64,000 bases of DNA, from assembly GCF_037975245.1 (NCBI RefSeq), contig NC_092566.1, forward strand, positions 5,022,001 through 5,086,000. The letters run 5' to 3'. The translations under genes were made by a program, and so were the position numbers. The notes under the pieces were generated by a model, which saw only the letters and a program-made list of their open reading frames with translations, was not told the origin of the DNA and ran no database searches. Shown piece after piece: positions 14,501 through 24,179 of this stretch. Numbering within the stretch: the stretch's first letter is position 1; each line of letters begins with the position of its first letter. This DNA is from Apostichopus japonicus (lineage: Eukaryota; Echinodermata; Holothuroidea; Aspidochirotida; Stichopodidae).

Positions 14501-17500
14501 GGTAAAACCCCTTAATATGTAATCAACGAATTAATATCCTGTACCACACATAGCATATTGCATATAACTGAATTGCTACTTTCTACAAAGATGTATGACA
14601 GTTTTTGTGCACAAAACTAGATGTTTTTTTTCTTAGTATGACATCACTAAGAATATCAATAAGAGTTGTGATTATTGCTAACAAGGCGTACACCACCATT
14701 TATTTCCCCAGCAGGCTACTGTATACTAATGTCTACTTGTTACTATTTAAGTATTGGTATATCAGCTCACCTTCTGATGTGCATGTAACTATGCTATCGA
14801 TATGAATGTTACCAAATGTATCTTTGGACACATACTGCACATGTATATGTTTGTACAGTATCATTAGGGCAACCAGCTCAACAGGCTGTAGATATGGGTG
14901 ACAATCCAACAACTTCAAGTACTCCCTGAGTCTCCCTCCACAATAGAGATGAACTTACTGTTGACAGCTACCCATTCGTTGAGGTCTTCGCCGTCTGGTA
15001 GGACCACCGCTTGCCTCAGGTTACCGCTGCCTAGAGTAGCCTCTGCATGCTTCATCAGTTCATACTGATGCGAACCCTGTTGAATGTGTTTCTTAGGTCG
15101 GAAGGTCTTAGCTCCCTTGTGATTGCTGCATGACGACAGAAAAGTAAACGAAACAGGAAGTTAGAATCGACGTTACTGCTTTTATCGCACATGTATCCCC
15201 CCCCCTCCCCAACCCCCAACTTCATGTTTCCAATCGACATGTATTTTCCCATCTATCTAAGCTGATGTTTTTAAAACTAAAATCCCAATGCAGAGCAAAC
15301 CTTTAATGGTCGTCAAATTGTCTGAAAAGAACAAAATTCTGTTTGGACAACCAAATCAGCCTTAGAGCTTGTCCGGCAGGCAACTACTGTTGTTGTTAAC
15401 ATCAAATTCATATGGTTTGGGCTTTGTAACTGATATAGCATCAAATAGGTAAAACTGATAAATTGGTATCGCCCTCCATCACATCTGTGGTACTGGAGAA
15501 AACAATAGTGGTCCAGTAGGCTGGTGATCCACCCAAATAGGGCAGTTATACTGGCCAATAACTGGTTCTATTCATCAAACCTAAACATCTCTCCTATAAT
15601 GTACGTATTGGTCATCCTTTGATATTTTGTTACACTTTTTGTGACGACCAAATTTGCTGCTCAGACATCCCAAAAGTAAGGCCTACTGTAGTTGTCCGTG
15701 GGACACCCAAACCAGATCCGTAAAAGTTTGCACTGCATAATGATCCACCACAGTTGCTGGACTGGTCAAGCTTTGATAATCAGTTCAGCATAAAAGTTGA
15801 AACTATCTGATTTGCATATAATTTGCACGTGGCTTTATAAATATTTTAACAGGTGTGTAGACAAAACAAATTTTGACAACCGCCTGAAATTATTCCTTCT
15901 GTTAATTGACTTTCATGTAAATTAGATTATGGGGATATAAAGGTCTGATCGTACTCCAGTACCTTTTGGTATTTTTAACCAAAGGTTGGCAGCCGACTGC
16001 GAGCACTAGCTTTGAACAGATCACAGCAAACATAAAGTAACAATAAAACTGAAAGGTAAAGTGTTACTACATTAAACCAGATTTAGAAGACTCTGCACTG
16101 AAGCTTATAATGCTGAGGTAGAGTAAACTCAAGGCTTAAATCCATAGTTGAGTATCACCCTACAGGTGGTCCTCTGTTGAACATTGTCTCCTTCCAGTAT
16201 CCTAGAAAATTCATCCGGAAAGTTGTTTGCACACTGGCTACATAAACTTCCCACTCTGCTGTTATTCATTTTCAATGATTCAGTCATCCCTGTTGAGCAT
16301 TGACATTATGTGTACGTCTAGGTTTCCATAGTAACCACTTGTGCCTTTTCCTTTCATATATACAGAGAACTTTATAGTATTGAAGCAGTTTTCTTTCATT
16401 TGGGTGAGTTTCTTCTGCTTTCATTTTTAAGGAAAGAAAAAAACTGGCAGAAATCGATAATTTATGTTAATACAGCCACATTGGATTTTCCTGATGAATA
16501 ATTTGATATTTCCTTTTACTTCCAAATCAACAATTATTCAGGGAGTTAATTTTCTCTGTCTTGCATGTTTGAATTTTACTATTTATGATAACCTAACTGT
16601 TCTACATAAATGTAGAGCGAGATACATGTGTGAACATATTCTACAATACATGGAATGATCTCACTGACCCAAACAAAAAAGGAACTTTGAAATAATAATC
16701 TGACCTATTAGATGGTATCCTGTCCAACCTATATACAGTAATACAAGCTTATAAATCATTCTTCAAAGTTCTGTGCTTCACTAGTTCTGGACCGACATTT
16801 CCATAGAAACACAGGCTGGCCATACAAATATGGAACAACAATTTTTGGAGGACTATAAAAACATCAGATATATGAAAATTTATGTTACAATCGAAAACTC
16901 TATTTAAAACCAAGGAAACAGGAAATACTAAGTCTAGACTGATGAAAAACACAAAATATGAAATATATACAGGAATCACTGTAACTCTCACCTACATATA
17001 TATATATATATATCTACATATATGCACGTGCATATTCTCTTCAACCCATTAGAGACACTACAGACAAAGCACCTCAGGAAACTGTACAATACACTGGTTA
17101 TGCAAGCCTCGAGTGGGTAAAAAGGGGGGGATACACTTAATATTATATTGTCAATAAAACTATACATTACCATAAATGAGATGAAGTATTACAAGTGTGT
17201 ACATTTACAATTCCAGAATCTGTAGTACATGATACATGCATACATGGATTATGTAAAATGTAAATATGGTCATCATTTGGTAAAACGTTTATCAAGGTGA
17301 AGCCTATATAAATCAATCATAAATATTATGTATTTACTTTAAAACACTTAACTGTACATGTATGATACAAAACACCAATGTAGGCACACCTACTGTACAC
17401 ACAACTCATTGTTATATGCCTACCGGTTCATTACAATATCAATCACAGCTAATGTTTATACCTTTGTAGCTAAGGGCCAATGTATACAAACAGTCATCTA

Positions 17501-20500
17501 TACAACATTGATAAATTATGGCAAACGGCAGCAACGACTGCTGTTGAACACTGCATGGGTGTACTCTGCAGTGCAGACAACTCTGAAAATACTGCACAAC
17601 ACGAGATACATAGTACTCAGCTGGAGCAAGTAGTAGACCCCATTCATGTGAGCCACAAGTACCACCTAGTAGACTGTCTGTTACTATGCATCAGAACTCA
17701 GCATATTCATCACCTATCACCTGTTCTACCCCCTGCCCCTCTACTAAATTCACTTTGCAGAAACCCTGGGGCACCACTATACTTCTATATTACTGTGCAC
17801 ACAGGAACAGGGCATCTTTCATATTGTGTATTTTTAGTTCCGACAAAGGCCCTGTACAGGTCATCAGTATTCGACTCAGATTGAGCACATTTGCTAAAGC
17901 ATTCTAGAAGTTTTCAAAAGTACTTTCTTGGAGGTTTCAATTCTTCTACAATTTTTGACAGGCATTCAGGAGTGTTATTGAAGATATCCAAGATCCAATT
18001 AAATGTCTTCGTGTGGGCAACACCTTTTATACTGGCAGTATAAAAATACTTACGAGTGGCAATTTGATCATGGGTGACCATTTTCTGAATTTCTAGCATA
18101 CTAAAGAAATACTGAAGACCTTTAATTTGTACTAAAAGCAGGATATCTTACAAAGTAAAATGTGTCTGATTTCCTATAAACTAAAACTAAACAAGAGATT
18201 ATGGCCGCAAGTGTTGAAATGACAAAACGGTTTCACTGAAAAATTGAATGGTCATCAGTTTTTGTGTACAGTATAAACAGTATTACCTGAAAGATGGCAA
18301 ACTTGATGAGCTTAAATCAATATTTACAAAGAAGATAATTCTTATAGTAAACTATCATTTGCACAGTATCAGCTATTGCTAGAGACCTATACAATACACT
18401 ATTGTGTACAATTACAGTACTAGATGAATGCAGGTCACATGTCCTTCTTTGACCATACACGAGACTCTGCCTCTCTGATCTTTAATCTTGCGATAGTGCT
18501 TTCACTACCACATATCCAGGGAGATAATCCTAATTGAGTTATTCCGGGGGTTTTGGCACATGTTATCACATTACTTTGTGTGAAAAGCGGTTGGAAATAT
18601 GGATTTCAAACAAGGGGTACAACACTGTATTGACATCACCATTGAAAGTAGCATTAAACCAGAGCTGACATTAAATAGTCAATCTCAAAGAATAATTAAT
18701 ATACACACAACAGTGTAAAAGGAAAAGGACCCAACTGACCTTCAACACATTGAATGGTTTATTGAAAGTGCTATTTGACATAGTGCACAACTTGTTACTT
18801 TCTATTTTTAAGATTTATGAAGAGATTTCATAAACTATGTACTGTACATTCCCAAAATTCATAAAAGTTCAAACTTTTATAAGTCTTGAGACAATGCTTG
18901 AGACATAGTCATACTCCTTACTCAATATTCTAGTAGGCCGGAGGTCTTCATAAGACTGGTATCACGCCAAATCAACTTCTCAATTTTTAATGTATCTAGA
19001 TAGATATGTACAGTTTTTGGAGACTATTTATCTTTGATTATGTGTTACTACACTGTAGATACCTCTATGCTTTCTAGTTCAAAGCCTCACAGTTCTATAA
19101 CCTATATATATCACATACAGTTTGCCACACACAGTGTCTACAGCAAAGTGACTGCTTCCTACTCTACAACTACATACACATTTCCACTTGCAGACTTCCC
19201 TATAGTGTTGTTGTTTTTCATTCCTCTCCGTTGTAGGCTGGTTGATGATCTTTAGACTACCACAACACTAAATATTTTTTTTTTCTGTCTTGAAAAAAAA
19301 GGTGTGGTTTCCTGACTAGGTTCAAGGGAAACACGGAAAAGAAGAAAAAAGAAAAAAAAGAAAAAGGAGGGATAACATGATGAACTATAGTTTTCAATTG
19401 ACGACACTGATATTGCTGACCATATTTCTTTCTAGAAATCTGGGGAAATGATATTGATCTTTCCCCCTGACCCTCCCTTCCCCCCCCCCAAGCGATGCTG
19501 ACATCAATGGTTATTCCCTACAATGTATGTTTTAAGGTAGTGCTAGATGGTTCTATGTTTCAAGGATGTTGGTCAAATGCCCAAGTTTCGAACACACCTC
19601 ATGTAGACACAAGTATTTAGTCCAAGATAACAGATGCCAAGCCAAAAAAACTTGGAAGGTAATTGTTAATCTTCTTGTTCATCTCTTAAAAGAGTGAAAC
19701 ATGGTGCTTTTCATGTGAATTAGAAGCCGTGAAATTAGTCAATGATCTGCGTTTTTTTTTTTTATCTTTAAGTCATGAGTGAAGTTTCCATTAGAAAATG
19801 TTGTAAACAATCACAGCTTAGGTTCAAGCTGTCTCAAACGAGAAGCAAAAATTGAAACGGTTGTGGGACTTGTGGCTATTTAGCCAACCATGGGGTGAAT
19901 AAACATGGTGTGCTTGTTTATATTGGCCCGATCCCAGTCTGTGAGCACACTGACTCATCAAGCTAGGCAGGACAGAATTTGTGTCTATGATATCCCATCT
20001 AAACAGTCAAATCACGTTCACATGCATAAATACTATCTTAGTGTAGTGTATTGTAAAATATAATGATAAGCACTTGGAAGGGATCTTGTGAGGTTGTTGA
20101 AGCTTACTCCAATGTAGGTGGTTATGGGTTCCTCCCAAGATAAAAACAAACAAACTAAACTTAAGTTGCAAAATGGTGCATTCTTAGGAATATACTGTAT
20201 TTTATACATGCATGGTTGGGCTAATAACAAATAACTTTTTTATTGCATACATGTGTTTTTTTGGGGGGGGGGGAGGTTTAAGGGGATTTAAAAAGGGGCA
20301 GGTGATGAAAAACCCTCCCCCTGGATCAGGGCCTGATACCGTGTTCGTTACCTCCAATGGTTGGCTTATTTAGCGTCTCATCAGGCATATTAATCCTATG
20401 ATTGGGTAAACAAGCACCACTTATTCAACCAACAGTCAAGTAAATAAGCACCAATGCATCCATCACCTATTCAACTCGATCAAACTCGGAACAAAAATTA

Positions 20501-21031
20501 AAGTTAGTCATTACTGAACCGACAATCAAATGAATAGCTCCCACCAATTTAAATCACTGACTATTTTAAGATAGGGATTGTTTTAGGGCATTTTTAATCC
20601 AGGGACATTACATGAAATCCGGGGCTTATCCCCGGAATTCGAGGACGTCTGGTCACCTTAGGCTAGTTTGATTAAAATTTAAGAAAAACTTTGTCTTCCT
20701 TCGTGGAAAGAATATTAATTGTCTCGATTATCTGAAGTTTTGGACGAAATAGGTCGATATGCCGTTATATACTAAGTAAGATATTTGAACAATCCTTCCT
20801 TGGTTAGCCGGCATAGCCTTAGTATTAGAATAACTGTTTGTACTAGTACTACTAGGCCGCCAAGAACTAGTACTAGTAGTAGCACTAGTAGTTAGTAGTA
20901 TTAACTAGTTCTGTACCATACTATACTACTTAGTACTATTGTAATTTGTATGCTAACGTAACTTGGCACAAGAGTTAGGCATACTGTAGCCAAGTTACGT
21001 CTACATTGGTTACTTACAAAATGAAACTCAT
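2589..21031 (-). CDS. MOB1: MOB1 kinase activator (complete, 5 coding exons)
   Basis: MOB1 is the adaptor that binds and activates NDR/LATS kinases in Hippo signalling and mitotic exit. Coding exons on the minus strand, 5' to 3': 21031-21018, 15125-14959, 5446-5353, 3676-3543, 2827-2589. All junctions are GT-AG and all phases agree, giving 215 residues against about 216 in vertebrate MOB1A/B. Landmarks in order: start [77 protein letters not shown] with a zinc-site Cys; [36 protein letters not shown] with the zinc-ligand His residues; [20 protein letters not shown]; end [10 protein letters not shown]. The first coding exon is only 14 nt (ATG to donor GTAAGT) and lies 5.9 kb from exon 2. The long intron between exons 2 and 3 (9.5 kb) holds a LINE fragment and a probable solo LTR. 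Paralogy to MOB1A versus MOB1B is not meaningful in an invertebrate. Confidence 0.96.
3085..3430. repeat. degenerate minisatellite in MOB1 intron 4
   Basis: Imperfect copies of a unit of about 25 bp, core GCAACCACCTGTGTGGAATC, recur between 3,085 and 3,430, with the best-preserved run from about 3,285 to 3,425. Copies vary in length and sequence. Open frames crossing it are by-products of the repeat. Confidence 0.75.
5975..6290 (-). mobile_element. LINE 3' fragment (CR1/Jockey-like ORF2 C-terminus), broken
   Basis: Read on the minus strand, about 6,285 down to 6,068 encodes the typical C-terminal tail of a non-LTR retrotransposon ORF2. It contains RTDLWKSTF, then [10 protein letters not shown] and [15 protein letters not shown], and ends in a stop at 6,068-6,070. 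An in-frame stop at 6,182-6,184 between STF and FTAIN shows the copy is dead. The sequence runs on into a short GATATA-type repeat near 5,980-6,010, which fits a LINE 3' tail. The 5' part is absent, as expected for 5' truncation. The clade is inferred from the WNSLP motif only. It sits in the long MOB1 intron, in the same orientation as the gene. Confidence 0.72.
6974..7031. repeat. perfect 19-bp inverted repeat (hairpin)
   Basis: The arm CATGGAGGTAAAAACAGAC (6,974-6,992) is matched exactly by its reverse complement at 7,013-7,031, with a 20-nt spacer. The spacer itself repeats CATGGAG. A transcript of either strand could fold into a stable stem. It lies in the MOB1 intron and no function is evident. 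Confidence 0.85.
8564..8781. repeat. local tandem duplication, about 109-bp unit
   Basis: Two adjacent copies begin at about 8,564 and 8,673. They share blocks such as AGGAAGTTCAGGCA, ATGAAGAGGTTTACTATGT and TTTAACATAGGTATAC, with scattered substitutions and one short insertion in the second copy. This looks like a non-coding tandem duplication of moderate age. Confidence 0.85.
11564..12239. mobile_element. probable solo LTR with 4-bp target duplication
   Basis: The block starts TGTTATGTAAC and ends GTCACGTAACA, so its ends are TG...CA with imperfect inverted termini. ACCT flanks it directly on both sides (11,560-11,563 and 12,240-12,243). It is about 676 bp, more GC-rich than the surrounding intron and non-coding, which is what a solo LTR left by LTR-LTR recombination looks like. 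Two facts weaken the call: the duplication is only 4 bp, and no second copy is present in the window to define the ends. A Gypsy-type origin is plausible but unproven. Confidence 0.55.
19547..19650 (+). repeat. dispersed repeat, copy 1
   Basis: This stretch matches 36,538-36,640 in the same orientation. Shared blocks include TTTCAAGGAT, TGGTCAAATGCC, GAACAC and ACAAGTATTT, in the same order and spacing. The two copies are clearly related but diverged. No terminal structure is visible, so the class is unknown. Confidence 0.7.
20838..20945. repeat. CTAGT/TAGTA-rich low-complexity tract
   Basis: Closely packed ACTAGT, TAGTAC and AGTAGT words, many of them self-complementary, lie about 75-190 bp downstream of the first MOB1 coding exon within intron 1. 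This gives many overlapping short palindromes. No function can be assigned. Confidence 0.6.
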
Positions 21032-21289
21032 CGCTCTGCTTCTATCAAGGAACGATTGGTAAAGATGAGTACTTCTTGGTTCCTTTCCTCTGGTAAGGCG
21101 AGTTACATGTCGACGTAAGCTATTTTCTTATTTTTTTCTCTCCCTTGTTACTTAGTGAATTTACAGCAGCTCCAACTACCTTTGCTCGATGGGGTTTCGT
21201 ATAACACGTCGTGCAATAGAATCCGCGCGAAGTGAATATGACTTTTGACTGGTAAACATGGCAGCCAGCTAGCTGCATACCACAGATGA

Positions 21290-21297
21290 TGACGTCA
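21290..21297. promoter_or_regulatory. cAMP response element (CRE), MOB1 promoter
   Basis: TGACGTCA is the full palindromic CREB/ATF site, here inside a 12-bp perfect palindrome (21,288-21,299). It lies about 260 bp upstream of the MOB1 start codon, close to where a transcription start is expected. That CREB/ATF factors bind here is inference. Confidence 0.55.
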
Positions 21298-21326
21298 TCG
21301 ACACGGGCAAAACAAAACGGAAACGA

Positions 21327-21334
21327 TATATAAG
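21327..21334 (+). promoter_or_regulatory. TATA box facing away from MOB1
   Basis: TATATAAG sits on the plus strand about 295 bp from the MOB1 start codon and about 30 bp before a GC-richer stretch. It points away from MOB1, so it could drive a divergent transcript. No protein-coding ORF with an ATG follows, so any such transcript would probably be non-coding. Confidence 0.4.
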
Positions 21335-22011
21335 GGAAACCCCCTACTTATTGCGGCTCCGTATTACACACCGGCTTCAATAGTGCTGATTTGGGCAGAA
21401 ATCACAAGTGTCTGCAGATTTGTTGAGGATTATTGTGTAAATACAGTTGTTGGAACTGAAGTTGGCAAGTTTTGTGAGTCAATATGTGTTGCATCAATTT
21501 GGCACTGCTTTTTCCAAGAAAGGGTTTATTTTCATCGATTGGAAAGGCACCACAGGGGAAGGAATATACCAACTATCTCAAGGACCAATCACAGTATACT
21601 TGTTTTTCTGTCACAAACGAAATAGCATAGCTCACATTTCCACCATTCAAAACTTTATTTATGATGAACTTAGTGATGTTATCAACTTCTTAGCATGTGT
21701 GCAAAAAGTGAATGGAATGTTTAAAGATGATTATAGAAATGTTTCCCCAGCTGTACATCATAGTTACCTTCCCTCTTTATTAAGAGCAAAATGGTTTCTA
21801 CGAGCCAAAAAATCCTCATTCTGCTTTTAAATTTTATTGATAGAAATCAAAAGTCTTTTCAAAAGTATGTTACTGAATGATTTTGACCCATTTCTTTCTT
21901 GATTTTGATTATTTGGTAAAAAGGTGATAATTAATAACTGCTTTATGTATTTCTGTCAGACTTATTAGAAAGAGCCTGACAACTCTTTATACGTTGGAGA
22001 TTTTATGGCAG

Positions 22012-22305
22012 ATATAATAATATGATAATAATCAGCAGTTATTTTTACTACTCTTTAGCAACCACAACTGTGGGAAAAACCTGCAAGGGCTTATGGATTA
22101 CAATTTACACGTCGGGTGAGCTTCCAATTCAACATTTTAATTCAAATTTGGAATCTTTTCAAGCTAGAAAGTCATTTCAGATGGGAAAATCTTAGATTGC
22201 TCTTTGATGAGAAACACACCTTACTATGACCCGGCCAGGTATTGAACCTGGAACCTCCTGATTGCTTCAAATGCCACCGCCTTTATCCACTTTGCCACAG
22301 CACCG
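22012..22305 (-). mobile_element. tRNA-derived SINE, near full length
   Basis: On the minus strand the element starts near 22,305 with a tRNA-like head. Box A TGGCAAAGTGG is at 22,297-22,287 and box B GGTTCAATACC at 22,248-22,238, spaced as in a tRNA gene. A body of about 200 bp follows and ends in an ATT-rich tail near 22,012-22,030. The body matches 40,956-41,148 over about 170 bp, including CCCTTGCAGG/CCCTTGCGGG and CATCTGAAATGACTTTCT. Pol III promoter plus shared body plus (ATT)n tail support a SINE rather than a working tRNA gene. Confidence 0.8.
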
Positions 22306-24179
22306 TAATACAGTTCATGAGTTACATATTGTGTTATTAAAACCAGCACAGATACTATTTGAAGCTTCACTCATTCAGGATTTTAGTCTCATTCAGAATC
22401 AGCCAGTCTCATATCGTATAAACCAAAATATGTCTTCAAATTATCTTTCAGTGTTCAAATAGATCAATCAACAGCTACCAAAAAGAATAACTCAACAATT
22501 CAACAATAACATGCCCAAGACTAAGCCAGGCCAGACCCCAGGGACAAATGTGTCACAGGGAACATAGCTAGCACCTTCACTTGTCCTTAAGTATATTATT
22601 AAAATATTATGAAAATAAACTACGCATCATCCCATTATTTCCCATGGCACCCTCCATGTTTTCCTTGACCCCCTGATTGACCCAAGGGTTGTAGCCTCCT
22701 GGCCCTCCTCCTCTCATCAGATCAGGCCACAGAGATGTACATTAATCTACTGTTTAGGATGATTGATGTGTCACACGTTTTCTCCACACACTTTGAAACA
22801 ATTTCATTAACATTGACAACGATGACTCTGATTAAATGAACAAACAAAAAAACGATTTTTATAGTGGTAGGACTGAGTGTTTATTCAAGTCAATGTGATG
22901 GTGAGAAATTTAACATGTTATGTACAGCCATGTTACATTGCAAGACTGTGGATTCCCCTCACTATCTTTGTCTATAAGGGAATTTTCCAGTGACAGATAA
23001 TATTAGTCACATGCATGAGAAATATATTCCAAACTATTACAACCCTATCTCAATATGTTATCCCCTAACTCAAGATACGGTTGATTGAATAAAACCCTCT
23101 ATGGCTAACTAAACTTTTGATTCTGACCAGAAGTGGATCACTGCAGGTTTTCTGTGATGTCCGAGAATAAGGTCATCAAGAAACATTCTCAGCTGAATTG
23201 TTGTGATGACACCATTCCTTTTACTGTTGCCAGACACATTCACAAAAATATCACCAAATTTGGAAAAAATTCATATCTTCCCAAAATACTCTGCTATGAG
23301 GATGTGGTTTTGATATTAGTCAAAATTTACCAGAAAGAAATAGCTTTATAAATGTGAAGGTCTCATGTTGAAAATGCTCCAGGCAATTACAATCTTTATT
23401 TAACATCACACATACATTAAAGATTACTGTATAATTCCTATAAATGGGTGAAATAATTCATCAAAAGTGCCTCAAATACACATAAATATTTCCATCTTTC
23501 ACTGTACCAATTTTCGTTTTTTTGGCTGAGGCCGTTTAGAATAAAAATTGCTACTGTAAAAGTAGTTACTTTTTTTCTTTTGAAGAAGGTAACTATTGTA
23601 TTTATCATTGCAGCTACATATGTATAACACAGTAAACCAAAGTTAAGAAACTTGCAACATTACCGTATACTGCAAGAATGCAGTATTTTGCTCTTCATGG
23701 CCAATTACTCAGCAGGCTGGCATTTATCTGACTAGATCCTGGCATTTCATGGTAGAATTATTACTATTTCTTGCAAACTTCTCTTACAAAACTGATCAAG
23801 CCTGTTTCCATTTCAAACAATTCTGCATTCAACAATATTCAATATTTAATTGCATACAGACCTCACAAGACCAGTGTTCGCTTGGCATCTCATATCTTTA
23901 TGCAAAATTATTGAAAGAAAAAAATGTCTGATGATATTTTTAGAGGGAAATAAGGTCCTAAAACAACTTATGAATTATAATATATGGGAGAATAAACAAG
24001 GTATGTGGGATAAAATCTTATTGTCCATTGTCAAGCACCACTGTTATCTCTCAAGATCTTCTTCTCTTAGGTAGAGTGAACAAATGATTTCATTTAACTT
24101 CACTTGCTTTTCATTGCATCTGATGCGTATCAACCAACAAGCAGTGCACCTAACCGACCGTTTGTCCCGCAGAGCAGCT

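Larger units (their letters stand above)
15126..21017. other. MOB1 intron 1, no further gene seen
   Basis: About 5.9 kb between the 14-nt first coding exon and exon 2. It contains a (TA)n run near 16,995, several poly-C or poly-G runs (15,197; 19,482; 20,260), one copy of a dispersed repeat (19,547-19,650) and a CTAGT-rich tract (20,838-20,945). The longest open frame, 134 codons on the plus strand at 17,480-17,884, resembles nothing I know and is not annotated. Confidence 0.6.
21032..24179. other. intergenic region between MOB1 and MRPS24 (head of MOB1, tail of MRPS24)
   Basis: The left 300 bp should be the MOB1 promoter and 5' UTR, with a CRE at 21,290 and a plus-strand TATA box at 21,327. 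A tRNA-derived SINE occupies 22,012-22,305. The right end should include the MRPS24 3' UTR. Plus-strand open frames at 21,383-21,830 begin with GTG or TTG rather than ATG and match nothing known, so I left them out. Confidence 0.55.

Noticed and set aside
17480-17884. 134-codon ATG-started ORF on the plus strand
   Set aside because: It lies antisense in MOB1 intron 1, has no recognisable motif, overlaps another unrelated frame and has no promoter or splice context. Chance is the simpler reading.
21383-21830. Two overlapping plus-strand ORFs after the TATA box (80 and 127 codons)
   Set aside because: They begin with GTG and TTG, not ATG, and resemble nothing known. A divergent non-coding transcript is more likely than a protein.
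22225-22305. Functional tRNA gene
   Set aside because: Box A and box B are present, but the sequence continues into a SINE body with an (ATT)n tail and the acceptor and anticodon stems are poor.
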